Counted from the first letter of the stretch, positions 17,242 through 25,695 are shown. The stretch is DNA of 38,238 bases from Gammaproteobacteria bacterium (GCA_009837725.1 VXSY01000189.1:1-38238), one strand, 5' to 3'. The notes: generated by a model from the letters alone, not told the origin. Program-made: numbers and translations.

Positions 17242-20200
17242 ATGAACGCTCAACGCTTCGTCATCGGGACACCCGTCCGTCGTAAGGCGCAACCCGACGC
17301 GGTGGGGCTGATTCGCGACTCGGGCTACCTCCAAGAAGCGACCGGTGACTGGATTTACCGCGTCCAGTTCGGAAACGCCATGCGGGGTGTACCCGACTCC
17401 GAGCTTGAGCCACTACCTGAGTACGCTGACCCGTGGGACGACGTGCGGGCCGGTGTTTTTGGCGGTGCCCGTGCATTCCGCACCTTGATGACCTTCGAAC
17501 GCCTTCGAAGGCCGCCATCGCCGATTGCCGCATCGTTCGGCTCGGCTAAGGCAGCTTTCTACCCGTTCCAGTTCAAACCCTTGCTGAAGTTTCTGGAGAA
17601 CCCGCGCAAGCGCCTGCTGATCGCCGATGACGTCGGACTCGGTAAGACGGTCGAGGCCGGTTACATCATGCGCGAGCTTAAGTCGCAAGCCGCCATAGAT
17701 CGCGTGCTGCTGGTGGTTCCCTCACGTCTTACCAAAAAGTGGCAGGCGGAGATGGAACGTCGCTTCGGCGAACGGTTCGACATCGTGCGCAGCCAGGATC
17801 TCACTCGCTGGTTCAGACAGATTGAGAACCGTGAGCTCGGTCGCTTCGCCTGGATCGTGTCTATAGAATCCGCGCGCCGACCCGAGGTAGTGGATTTTCT
17901 GGCGGACATGCGGCCGTCCCTGGACCTTGTTGTCGTTGACGAAGCGCACCGCATGCGCAATCCGCAGACCAGCCAACACCGCCTCGGCAAAGCGCTCTCC
18001 GCCAGTGCTGACCACATGCTGATGCTCACTGCGACGCCAGTACAAACCTCGCTCGACAACCTGTACCAACTCCTGAACATCCTTGACGAATCTGAGTTTC
18101 GGGACGCCACCATCTTCGAACAGCAGTGCGAAGCGAACAGACCTGTCATCCGAGCGGCAACCGCCATTCGCTCGAACCCACCAAGAACCGATGACGCTGT
18201 GGAGTCGTTGGAGTCCATGGCTGCGAATCCACTTACTCAGGCGCTGACAGAATCTCCGTACTTCGTGAACCTCCTGTCGAGGTGCAGGCAAGCATCTGGG
18301 CTTGACAGAGAGGGCCTCGTTGAGCTGCAGCGGGACATCAACGAACTTTCACTGACCGGCAAGGTCGTCAGCCGGACCCGCAAGGCCGACGTTATGCCAG
18401 AGCGCACCGTCCGCAAGTCCTCCACTCTGAAATTCCGCTACTCGGACAAAGAGCGTGCCTTCTACGACTCCGTGGCTGAACTCTGCGAAGCGGCTCGTCC
18501 AGATCTCTCTGGTTGGGGCCAAGCGATGGCCGCTCTGATGGCTTTCCGCGCCGCCGCAAGTTGCATACCGGCTGCAGCGGAGGTGTTTAGGCAACGATTG
18601 GCATCCGACCGTTCGATCATCCACCGTCTTGCGCACGATTTCGACGAGAGCGACGAGGACTACGATGTCCTCCGCACAATCGACCACCGCATCAAGGAGA
18701 AGCAAGACAACATCGCCGCAACGCTTCAGCAACTCACCGACGCCGACACCAAGTACGAGGACTTCAGGGCCAGATTGCAGGAGCTTTGGAGCAAGAGTTC
18801 CTCGTCACCGAAAGTGGTCATCTTTTCGTTCTTCAAGCCCACACTCCGCTACCTAAAGCGGTGCCTTACACGCGACGGCATCGATTGCCAGTTGATCAGC
18901 GGTGACGTCGCCATTCCCGAGCGGGAAGCTCGCATTGAGGACTTCGCCAACAACCCACAGATCGGTGTCCTTCTGTCCTCCGAGGTTGGAAGCGAAGGAC
19001 TCGACCTCCAATTCGCTTCTGTCGTGGTGAACTACGATCTCCCGTGGAACCCCATGGTCGTAGAGCAGCGGATCGGCAGAATCGACCGGATTGGTCAGGC
19101 GTCCCCGACCATTACGATTCTCAACCTCGTCGCGGCCGACACCATCGAGGAGCGGATCCTGCTGCGCCTTTACGAGCGAATCGGGATATTCGAGGACTCG
19201 ATCGGCGAGATCGACCCAATCCTCGGCGAGACAGTCGACAAACTTGCGCTTGAGGCGCTCCGCGGTGACCTCTCCGAAGAGGACCAAACTGCCAAGGCTG
19301 ACCAGTCGGCCGCCGCGATGACAGGGCAGCGGCTTCATGCCGAACAGCTCGCGGACACGGCCGACAGCCTCATGGCTGCCGATCAGTCATTCCTCGATGA
19401 GATCGAGGGGCTCATCGGGGGTCGCAGGGTTCCATCGGAGACTGAGCTCTACGAGTATGTCTCAGGATTCTTGGCCGCTCGATTCCACGGTAGCCGGTTC
19501 CCGCAGTCAGTCCTCACCCGTGTGACCGATATCCGAGCTCCCCGAGGCGTCGGGAAACTCGTGCTCGAGGCCTGCGCCGGGGATGGGGAAGGAACTCGTT
19601 TCGGAAGGACACTGGAGACGGGCTCCGTGCGCGCAACATTCGACCAAGGCGAAGCGCTCAAGCATGCGAGTTCCGAGCTTCTCCACGCTCGCCACCCATT
19701 GCTCAAGATGGTGACGGCAGAGCGCGAACACCAGGCATCGGGAATGGCGCGTACGTTTGCCCTCCGACTGAAGCCGAAGGACCTCCGTGACTCCGCCTCA
19801 GGGATGTTGGGTGATTACGCTTTCGAGGTGCACCTCTTCCAATCTAGCGGCGTCCGCCCTCGCGATGTTCTCGTTCCGCTCTTCGTTGACGAACATGGTT
19901 CGCTCCTGGACGCATCCGTTTCTGAAGACCTCTTCCTCACTCTGTTGGACGCGGCCACCTCACTCGAGCCAAGGCCGCACCTTGAGCGTGACTTAGTGGA
20001 CGAGCTTGCCGATCACCTCCGCGGGCATCTAGCGGGCACCCGCCAACGCCAGATGGATCGGGCTAACGAACTCGACATGATCCGCCGGGAACGCATCCGG
20101 ATCACGCTCACAGGCGCGCTCGATCACCGAGTTGCCGAGGCGCGATCACGTTTGGATAACTTGATCGGCAAGGGCGCTGCTCGGTTCGCCATCACCATGG

Positions 20201-20331
20201 CGGAAGCGAAGCTGAGTCGCGCCGAGATCGAGCGTGACAGCAGTCTTGACGCCCTAGGAAGCACACACGGCTCTGTGCTTGAGACCGAACTCCTCGCAGT
20301 TGGCCTGCTGCAAATTGGTTGCGATGGCTAA
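17242..20331 (+). CDS. RapA/HepA-like SNF2 helicase-family ATPase
   Basis: This 1029-residue SNF2-superfamily ATPase has the RapA-like layout. A short N-terminal beta-rich part (1-60) precedes motif I DDVGLGKT (about 130-137), motif II DEAH (about 233-236) and motif VI with QRIGRIDRIGQ (about 609-619). A long C-terminal region (about 680-1029) of helices and strands is not recognised. RapA recycles RNA polymerase, but RapA-like proteins in accessory islands are often defence-associated, and the flanking genes here are not those of rapA. The ATG has AGGA upstream (17233-17236). It is followed after 67 bases by an Hsp70-like gene on the same strand. GC content looks lower than in neighbours; for illustration, line 17701 has 35 of 60 G or C and line 16501 has 42 of 60. 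Confidence 0.88.
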   Translation: MNAQRFVIGTPVRRKAQPDAVGLIRDSGYLQEATGDWIYRVQFGNAMRGVPDSELEPLPEYADPWDDVRAGVFGGARAFRTLMTFERLRRPPSPIAASFGSAKAAFYPFQFKPLLKFLENPRKRLLIADDVGLGKTVEAGYIMRELKSQAAIDRVLLVVPSRLTKKWQAEMERRFGERFDIVRSQDLTRWFRQIENRELGRFAWIVSIESARRPEVVDFLADMRPSLDLVVVDEAHRMRNPQTSQHRLGKALSASADHMLMLTATPVQTSLDNLYQLLNILDESEFRDATIFEQQCEANRPVIRAATAIRSNPPRTDDAVESLESMAANPLTQALTESPYFVNLLSRCRQASGLDREGLVELQRDINELSLTGKVVSRTRKADVMPERTVRKSSTLKFRYSDKERAFYDSVAELCEAARPDLSGWGQAMAALMAFRAAASCIPAAAEVFRQRLASDRSIIHRLAHDFDESDEDYDVLRTIDHRIKEKQDNIAATLQQLTDADTKYEDFRARLQELWSKSSSSPKVVIFSFFKPTLRYLKRCLTRDGIDCQLISGDVAIPEREARIEDFANNPQIGVLLSSEVGSEGLDLQFASVVVNYDLPWNPMVVEQRIGRIDRIGQASPTITILNLVAADTIEERILLRLYERIGIFEDSIGEIDPILGETVDKLALEALRGDLSEEDQTAKADQSAAAMTGQRLHAEQLADTADSLMAADQSFLDEIEGLIGGRRVPSETELYEYVSGFLAARFHGSRFPQSVLTRVTDIRAPRGVGKLVLEACAGDGEGTRFGRTLETGSVRATFDQGEALKHASSELLHARHPLLKMVTAEREHQASGMARTFALRLKPKDLRDSASGMLGDYAFEVHLFQSSGVRPRDVLVPLFVDEHGSLLDASVSEDLFLTLLDAATSLEPRPHLERDLVDELADHLRGHLAGTRQRQMDRANELDMIRRERIRITLTGALDHRVAEARSRLDNLIGKGAARFAITMAEAKLSRAEIERDSSLDALGSTHGSVLETELLAVGLLQIGCDG

Positions 20332-20398
20332 CGACGTGGTGGCAAGATGGCTTCTACACTAGAAGTACACGATACAAACGCAAGCGGCAACCAAATAT

Positions 20399-21778
20399 AT
20401 GGGCAAAGGACACGCCAACACGAGACAGAGAGGATTCCTCTCGCGACGCTCTTCGACTCCTCGTAGCAAGCCTCGGCTTCGTGAGCTTTGGCTCGGGATT
20501 GACTATGGCACAAGCATGTCCAAGCTCGTCATCACGGATTACTCGTCCGCCGAAGGCACGCGCAGCTTCCCGGTCAGGCAACAACCCGCCACCGACGGGA
20601 TCGGCGCGTACCAGTTACCCTCCACGGTCTCAATTCACGGCTCCGACACTATTCGCTTCGGATTCCGCGCCGAAGAGTCGAGTGAGGAAAGCGATGGCGT
20701 TTACCGGTCCTTGAAGATGCTGTGCGCCTACCCGGAAGGGTTCTACGGCGACCGCACCCCTTTGCCCTCCGAGTTGGATGCACGCGACTTGGCCACGTTG
20801 TTCGTCGGTCACCTCGTTCAGGTCGGGCAGGAGGCCGCCAGCCGGTACGCCGCCCGTTTCGACGCCGAGCCATCCTTCGGCATCACGCTGGGTGTGCCCA
20901 TGGCGCAGCTCGACGACGAAACCCTGCAGCGGAGGTTCGTCGAAATCGCCAGAGAGGCCTTCGACCTCAGGAGCCACATAGACCTTCTCCACAATGACGT
21001 AACCACGGCTGCAGCATCATCCGCCTTGCGCGCCGTGAGACAGGCGCAGGGAGATACGCCAATCAGCGAACCACGTGACTGGGTGCGTTCCGAGGCCGAA
21101 GCGGCGCTGTTCTGGGCCCACAGTTCACCAGACATTCCGCCGGGCAGGTACTCTTGCGTCGACGTTGGAGCAGGCACGACAAGCGCATCCTGGTTCCACA
21201 TCACCGCCAATCAAGAGAACGTCAAGGAGCGGTTGTCCTTCTACGGTGCCGCGTGCGCTCCCCCAGGCTGTGACGCCATCGATGCCGACCTCGCCGAAGC
21301 GTTGGGCCTGCCCACAAGGGCGGAAGTGCGCGGGCGGGAAACTGACATCCTGAGCCGACTACCTGCCACCGGACGTGGAGCAATAGCGCCTACTCTCGAT
21401 GAGATCGCAAATGTCTACGGAGCCGCGTCAACCGCCGCATTCAAAAAGGAGATGAGCACCAAGGCTTGGAAGGAAATCGGCCAAGTCTTCTTTCCGGGCG
21501 GAGGAAGCAAGATCGAAGCTGTTTGCCAACGTCTCATCAAGCAGAAGCGAGATTGGCTACAGCCTTCCGCTGTGGCAGAACTTGAGGCGCCCGCCGACCT
21601 AGTTGAAGAGGATGGCGAAGACCTACGCGAGGATCCGACCTTCCTGCTCGTGGCGTATGGCCTTGCGCGACGACTCGCCGACGTACCTGACACATTCCGC
21701 CCCATCGAAGTCTCCGATTTCCAGCCCGCGTTCCCTACAAGAGAACGGAATCGCCACGAGGACATCTACAGCCGCTGA
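20399..21778 (+). CDS. Hsp70-like ATPase (ASKHA fold) without a substrate-binding domain
   Basis: This 459-residue protein has the actin/Hsp70 nucleotide-binding signature. Phosphate-1 is GIDYGTS at about 33-39, phosphate-2 is VDVGAGTT at 254-261 and the adenosine-type GGGS is at 367-370. The first 25 residues are Arg/Ser-rich. The chain ends soon after the ATPase domain, so there is no DnaK-like substrate-binding and lid region; it is not a general chaperone. It probably forms a transcription unit with the RapA-like gene 67 bases upstream, and an ATP-dependent partner role is inferred. The ATG at 20399 has only a weak ribosome-binding site, and no better in-frame start precedes the phosphate-1 loop. 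Just downstream is the decayed carboxylase 3' end. Confidence 0.82.
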   Translation: MGKGHANTRQRGFLSRRSSTPRSKPRLRELWLGIDYGTSMSKLVITDYSSAEGTRSFPVRQQPATDGIGAYQLPSTVSIHGSDTIRFGFRAEESSEESDGVYRSLKMLCAYPEGFYGDRTPLPSELDARDLATLFVGHLVQVGQEAASRYAARFDAEPSFGITLGVPMAQLDDETLQRRFVEIAREAFDLRSHIDLLHNDVTTAAASSALRAVRQAQGDTPISEPRDWVRSEAEAALFWAHSSPDIPPGRYSCVDVGAGTTSASWFHITANQENVKERLSFYGAACAPPGCDAIDADLAEALGLPTRAEVRGRETDILSRLPATGRGAIAPTLDEIANVYGAASTAAFKKEMSTKAWKEIGQVFFPGGGSKIEAVCQRLIKQKRDWLQPSAVAELEAPADLVEEDGEDLREDPTFLLVAYGLARRLADVPDTFRPIEVSDFQPAFPTRERNRHEDIYSR

Positions 21779-21789
21779 ACAGGCCAACG

Positions 21790-21915
21790 GTGCACAGCGC
21801 TAGCATCGAGGAGCTCATCGGTCCCGAGAAACCCGCCCCATGCTGTGCGTCGAGATGGCTCACGATGGCGCGACGCGATTCGGGCCGAGGCCCACGCTTA
21901 CATGCCGTAGCGATG
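21790..21915 (+). pseudogene. Decayed copy of the acyl-CoA carboxylase gene 3' end
   Basis: This stretch aligns with the last 110-120 bases of the carboxylase gene (about 17015-17135) in the same orientation and order. Shared blocks, in order, are ATCGAGGA, TCATCG, CCCGAG, AAACCCG, CCCATGCTGTGCG, GAGATGGC and TACATGCCGT. A two-base gap after CCCGAG, a three-base gap near GTGCG and many substitutions break the frame; the last codons still spell Tyr-Met-Pro-stop. It is a non-functional remnant. With the intact gene end at 17132 it brackets the RapA-like/Hsp70-like pair. The 5' boundary near 21790 is approximate. Confidence 0.7.
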
Positions 21916-21981
21916 CGCTTACTGAAGGGCGGAGCTGCCTCCCTACGCGGCGAGGCGCTTCATGACAGCTCAAAGCGCCTG

Positions 21982-22161
21982 TTACTTGAAGAGTTCGGCA
22001 TGGGTCCCGACCCGCGTGAAATACACCACACCACCCGGACCGTCGGTGTCGTCAACGCGATAGATGAGAAGGAAATCTCCGCCTACGTGGCATTCGCGGT
22101 AGTTCGTCCAAGCGCCCTCAACGGGTGGTGCTTGCATGCGGGGCCGAAGCTCCCGGCGTAG
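21982..22161 (-). pseudogene. YafQ-family toxin remnant (N-terminal half lost)
   Basis: The open minus-strand frame encodes a C-terminal YafQ/RelE-type toxin half. It holds an E-G-A-W-T-N-Y-R-E-C-H-V segment, then D-F-L-L-I-Y-R, and ends R-V-G-T-H-A-E-L-F-K and a stop at 21982-21984. These match the end of YafQ mRNA interferases (WxxYRDCH...DxLLIYR...GTHSELF). A whole toxin has about 90 residues, but here only about 59 codons are open, and only 29 bases separate them from the antitoxin stop. The usual N-terminal half is missing. The longest ATG-initiated product would be 51 residues (from 22137). I expect no active toxin. Confidence 0.65.
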
Positions 22162-22190
22162 TCAACCCGACGTGGAGGTTGGTTTTTCGC

Positions 22191-22454
22191 CTACTCGCAT
22201 GCGGCTTTTTCAAGTTCCGCAAACATCTCGTCCGCGTCGGCGAATCGCGCTCTGCGGTGCTTCACCATCTCATCCACTTCGGCCATCGCGCGTCTGGTCT
22301 CCGCGTTTGGCACCTTCAACTCCAAGGGGAAGGCCTGATCGACCGCGATGCGATGGAAAAGCAGACGTACGGCATCAGAGGCGGTGAGTCCCGTCGCCGC
22401 CAACGCTTGGACTGCCTCCCGTTTCAGTTCGCTATCCATGCGGACATGGAGCAT
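22191..22454 (-). CDS. RelB/DinJ-family antitoxin, probable 5' frameshift
   Basis: The 87-residue frame carries the RelB/DinJ ribbon-helix-helix pattern: L-H-V-R-M-D-S-E-L-K near the start, then L-T-A-S-D-A-V-R-L-L-F, then a V-P-N-A-E-T-R-R-A-M motif. RelB/DinJ antitoxins bind their own operator and neutralise a RelE/YafQ toxin. A good AGGAG site is upstream, but it points at an ATG at 22471 (15 codons, frame M-P-R-T-A-R-C) that is out of frame by one base with the antitoxin. RelB proteins often begin MPRT-x-x-MLHVR, so a one-base deletion between 22471 and 22454 is likely. The frame as drawn would start at 22454 with a poor ribosome-binding site. The cognate toxin downstream is truncated, so the locus looks decayed. 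Confidence 0.75.
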   Translation of the reverse strand: MLHVRMDSELKREAVQALAATGLTASDAVRLLFHRIAVDQAFPLELKVPNAETRRAMAEVDEMVKHRRARFADADEMFAELEKAACE

Positions 22455-22482
22455 CGTGCTGTGCGTGGCATCGGCGTCTCCT

Positions 22483-22502
22483 GTATCTCATATGCGAGAT
22501 AC
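22483..22502 (-). promoter_or_regulatory. Probable antitoxin operator/promoter palindrome
   Basis: GTATCTCATATGCGAGATAC has 7-base perfect arms (GTATCTC and GAGATAC) around a 6-base centre. It lies 28 bases upstream of the 22454 start and 11 bases from the out-of-frame ATG at 22471. Its position and ATATG-centred symmetry fit the autoregulatory operator of a RelB/DinJ antitoxin. No experimental binding is implied. Confidence 0.55.
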
Positions 22503-22595
22503 GCCGTCGGGGCTATCGAGTCAAGCACAGCAGGACTTCTGAGCAGGCACCGGTACCACAGACCCCGACGGTACGGCCGCCTGGAGGGAAGTCAT

Positions 22596-23843
22596 TCAGG
22601 ACGACGGAGTATGCGCTTGGTACTCGCGGTAGAGCGTCGTCCCTTGAAGGTCCGGAAACTGCTCGACAATTCGTCTCCGAAGCCCTCGATCCTGTAACGT
22701 CTGCCAAGTCAGGTCCTTGAACGTCACTTCAAGCTTCACTTCGCGAGGGCGCGAGGCGCCCGCCTCGTGCCAAGCGGACTTCAGTAGCCGGCGAATGTCC
22801 TCCTCGTTCAGCAGGTGGTCGTCCGCGACGGATTGGGTCGCATACGTCGCGGCCAAGCCGTCGAGCTGTGTCTTGACCGCAGCCTCGAAGGTGGAGCCGA
22901 GGGCCATGTTCGCTCGTTCGATCTCAAGCCTTAGATCCTTGAAGTGGCGTTCAAGCTCAGGTCGCTGGCGTTTTCGGTAAATCCTTCCGTGCGGCTCACC
23001 AAGCTGCCTCGTATAGAGCGCGCGTATCGCTTTCAAGCGCTCGTCGACCTCTCGTACGCCCGTATCCACGTCTTCGTCCAGCCTGATCCTGACGTTTTCA
23101 TTGATGCGCTTTCGCATTTCGTCTTCGCCCAGTCCGCGCTCCACTAGCTGATTAGGAATCTTCAACCGCACCTCCTTGCCAAGCTGCGCTCCCACGAGGC
23201 GCAACTCGATGTAACCGACGAATGAGGTGTACACGGTGACCTCACGCTCCTGCGCGTAGTCGCGTGGCGGATGCTGCCTGATGGCGTCTTCTGCTTTCTC
23301 GACGTCGTCACTCGTAAGGGCCTCTGCATTGGCTCGTGGTTCGGGGCCACCATCATCACTCTCAGGTTGCAAAACCTGAAATGCGGGGGCTTCCGTGGTG
23401 GCACCGTCTTCTCGCTGCTTCTCGCCACCCGCTTGGCCCGAGATACGCTCGAACAACTCTCGCGCCGGTGCGACGTCAGCTTCCAGCAGAACAGCGCTCA
23501 GCCCCCCCTCCTCGCGACCGTCGAGCTTGCCGGCACGTGGGGCAAACAGCCATGCCGCATGGTCCGTAACGAGTAGCCCCATGCGTGTACCAGGCAGGGC
23601 TCGGAGATCGGTCTCACACATCAACTCGCGCCAAGTCGCCGTTTCCCCGTAGCCGCTACGTTCAGCATGGTGGGAGCCATCGATGATCACCCTCGCCTTC
23701 TTGGGTTTCTGTGCGCGCCTTGCGCGCTTGCAGAGTGCTTGCGCCACGATGGCATCAACACCCGGCGCAATGAGCAAGCAGGTGTCGCCCGACCGGGTGA
23801 TGCATGCGGCGATTTCCTCGCTAGTGAATCGAGTCCCTTGCAT
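22596..23843 (-). CDS. Conserved hypothetical protein with possible PLD-like N-terminal domain
   Basis: This 415-residue protein is of unknown function. Residues 22-104 show an A-P-G-x-D-A-x-V-A-x-A-L helix, a V-I-I-D strand, an R-S-G-Y-G turn and a G-L-L-V-x-D strand. That resembles, from memory, a group of uncharacterised bacterial proteins with a phospholipase-D-like fold; I cannot confirm it. A low-complexity linker (about 136-190) precedes a second domain (200-300) with a beta-rich V-G-Y-I-E-L-R-L-V segment, and then coiled-coil-like helices (295-335). The ATG at 23843 is chosen because AAGGAG lies just before it; 23861 would add six residues. It follows the thiamine-diphosphate gene by 26 bases on the same strand and converges on the RapA/Hsp70 pair. 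GC content is lower than in the core genes. Confidence 0.7.
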   Translation of the reverse strand: MQGTRFTSEEIAACITRSGDTCLLIAPGVDAIVAQALCKRARRAQKPKKARVIIDGSHHAERSGYGETATWRELMCETDLRALPGTRMGLLVTDHAAWLFAPRAGKLDGREEGGLSAVLLEADVAPARELFERISGQAGGEKQREDGATTEAPAFQVLQPESDDGGPEPRANAEALTSDDVEKAEDAIRQHPPRDYAQEREVTVYTSFVGYIELRLVGAQLGKEVRLKIPNQLVERGLGEDEMRKRINENVRIRLDEDVDTGVREVDERLKAIRALYTRQLGEPHGRIYRKRQRPELERHFKDLRLEIERANMALGSTFEAAVKTQLDGLAATYATQSVADDHLLNEEDIRRLLKSAWHEAGASRPREVKLEVTFKDLTWQTLQDRGLRRRIVEQFPDLQGTTLYREYQAHTPSS

Positions 23844-23869
23844 TTTCTCCTTCCTCGGCATACGAGGCC

Positions 23870-25426
23870 CTAGAGCACGGCCTCGATTAGGTGGGGGCCG
23901 TCTTCGGCGATTGCCTGCGTGAGTTGCGCGTCGAACTCCTCGCAAGTCGTGGCTCGGGTACCGGGAACGCCCTGGGCTTCGGCGAGTTTGGTCCAGTCTA
24001 GGTCGGGGTTCGAGAGGTCGAACATGCTGGCGGCTCTGGGGCCGATCTCGTTGACGCCCAGGCGGCGGTATTCGACTTCGAGGATGTTGTATTGGCGGTT
24101 CGAGTAGATGACCGTCGTTACGTTGGCGTTTTCGCGGGCGGCGGTCCAGAGAAACTGGTTCGTGTACATGGCGCCGCCGTCGCCTAGCAGGGCGAACACC
24201 GGGCGGTCTGGGCAGGCGATGGCTGCGCCTAAGGCGACGGGGCCGCCGCCGCCGATGGAGCCTCCGGTGAGGTTGAGCCATGAGTGGCGCACGGTGCGCT
24301 GCAGGACCGGGAATGCTGCGCCGCCGCCACCGGAATCGGCTGCCACGATGGCATTGTCTGGGGCCTTTGCCGCCACGATGGCGGCAATCGCTCGGGCGCT
24401 CAGCCCTCCTTCCGGCACCGGCGGGCGCTCGCCGCGGGGCAGTGACGGTTCGGCTTTGGCATCGAGGGCACTTGCCAAGTCTTCAAGCGCTTTCGCCACG
24501 TCCTCGTGCCTGTGGGCGAGTGTCGTCACCTCGCAGCCGTCGGGCACCAGATAGCCCGGCAGGTTTTGGTAGGCGAAGAAGCTCACCGGCGCTTGGGCGC
24601 CAATCAGCACAAGGCGTTTCACGGATGCCATGAGGCTCAGGATCTGTTCCGGGAAGTACGGCAGGCGCTCGATGATCGGCAGTTCGGGCCCTGCCTCCAC
24701 CCGCGCCGGAAAGGTCGGCGTGTAGAGCGAGCAACCGGTCTTGGCGGCTATGCGGCCGGCGGCCAGAATGGCAGGCTCTTGCCTGAGTCCTGAGCCGTCG
24801 ATGAGCAGCATGGTGTCGGGGCCGATGAGGCGCGCCGTAGCCTCGATGGCGGAGTCTGGCACCGGCAGAGGTGTGATCGTGTCGTCGAAGCCGGGGCCCT
24901 GCGCCTGCGTCCGGCCTTCTCCCCACGAGCAGTCCGCCGGCAGGATCAGAGTGGAAATGCCGCCGCGTGGGTCCGGCCTCGGAGCGAGGGCCGCCTGCAC
25001 CGCATCGACCGTATCGAGCCCCACACCCATGCTGGTGCGAGACGTGCGAATCCACGCGGAGACGGGCTTCGCCACCGCCTCGATGTCGGAGGTGAGCGGT
25101 GCGTCATGCGCCACATGATGAATCGCATGGTCGCCGACGATGTTGATGAGCGGCGTGCCAGCCCGACGGCAGTTGTGGAGGTTAGCGATGCCGTTGCCGA
25201 GACCGGCACCCAAGTGCAGGAGCGTGGTGGCGGGAAGGCCCTTCATGCGGCCATAGCCGTCGGCGGCGCCGGAGCATACGCCCTCGAACAGGCAGAGCAC
25301 GGCTCGCATTTCGGCCACGGTATCCACGGCCTGGACGAGGTGCATCTCGCTGGTTCCGGGGTTGGCGAAGCACACATCCACGCCGTGCGCGGTTAGGGTC
25401 CGGATCAGGCTTTCGGCACCGTTCAT
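23870..25426 (-). CDS. Thiamine-diphosphate enzyme, acetolactate-synthase/benzoylformate-decarboxylase type
   Basis: This 518-residue ThDP enzyme has the three-domain layout of the family: an N-terminal PYR domain with the conserved Glu48 in LFEG, a central DHS-like domain, and a C-terminal PP domain. The PP domain binds Mg-ThDP through GDG (415-417) and Asn443 (the GDG-x25-N motif). Family members decarboxylate or ligate 2-oxo acids. The family contains acetolactate synthase and benzoylformate decarboxylase, and the sequence alone does not say which; no ilvN-like small subunit is near. The start at 25426 gives a normal N-terminus (N-G-A-E-S-L-I-R-T-L), with AAGGAG eleven bases upstream; a longer frame to 25495 runs into the repeat-rich spacer. 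The 268 bases between this start and the next plus-strand gene hold a dispersed element. Confidence 0.86.
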   Translation of the reverse strand: MNGAESLIRTLTAHGVDVCFANPGTSEMHLVQAVDTVAEMRAVLCLFEGVCSGAADGYGRMKGLPATTLLHLGAGLGNGIANLHNCRRAGTPLINIVGDHAIHHVAHDAPLTSDIEAVAKPVSAWIRTSRTSMGVGLDTVDAVQAALAPRPDPRGGISTLILPADCSWGEGRTQAQGPGFDDTITPLPVPDSAIEATARLIGPDTMLLIDGSGLRQEPAILAAGRIAAKTGCSLYTPTFPARVEAGPELPIIERLPYFPEQILSLMASVKRLVLIGAQAPVSFFAYQNLPGYLVPDGCEVTTLAHRHEDVAKALEDLASALDAKAEPSLPRGERPPVPEGGLSARAIAAIVAAKAPDNAIVAADSGGGGAAFPVLQRTVRHSWLNLTGGSIGGGGPVALGAAIACPDRPVFALLGDGGAMYTNQFLWTAARENANVTTVIYSNRQYNILEVEYRRLGVNEIGPRAASMFDLSNPDLDWTKLAEAQGVPGTRATTCEEFDAQLTQAIAEDGPHLIEAVL

Positions 25427-25568
25427 GGGTCGCAAGACTCCTTTCAATCCCGGCGGTTGGCGCGGGCAAAGGCGTGGATTATCCATGAATACCATTGAGC
25501 CACTCTGTTCCGCCGCTGCCTACGAGAGGGCCTTTGGCGGTTTCGAGGGCGCGAATCCGGCATACTTG

Positions 25569-25672
25569 CAGCCTGCCGGACTTCGCCGACTCGGCGAAGT
25601 CCGACGGGGTGACAGGACGGCTGGGGCTGGGGCAAGAAGCGTTGTCCGAAGGCAACGGTTCTTGTGGCGCTA
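25569..25672 (+). repeat. Dispersed structured element, copy B
   Basis: This is the second copy of the element described at 7846-7956, in the same orientation. Its first stem is nearly perfect: CGGACTTCGCCGA at 25577-25589 and TCGGCGAAGTCCG at 25591-25603, a 27-base palindrome-like hairpin. Positions 25624-25672 are identical to 7908-7956, including the AAGAAGCGTTG/CAACGGTTCTT stem-loop (25634-25663). The copy ends 11 bases before the ribosome-binding site of the next gene, so it could influence that gene's mRNA leader. The gap from 25427 to 25568 otherwise holds nothing that I recognise. Confidence 0.75.
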
Positions 25673-25695
25673 TCGGGGCGGAAGGAGGCCGACGG

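Noticed and set aside
17242-20331. Housekeeping rapA
   Set aside because: The motor is RapA-like, but the context (Hsp70-like partner, lower GC, decayed gene end and toxin-antitoxin remnant) points to an accessory gene; no gene symbol is assigned.
20399-21778. Ordinary dnaK/hscA chaperone
   Set aside because: No substrate-binding domain, divergent ATPase sequence and no dnaJ or grpE nearby.
23870-25426. Calling the ThDP enzyme ilvB
   Set aside because: No small regulatory subunit or branched-chain amino acid genes are near, and the family includes several decarboxylases and ligases with the same motifs.
7846-25672. The two structured-element copies as a CRISPR or a composite transposon
   Set aside because: Only two copies 17.7 kb apart with no spacers; no transposase lies between them.
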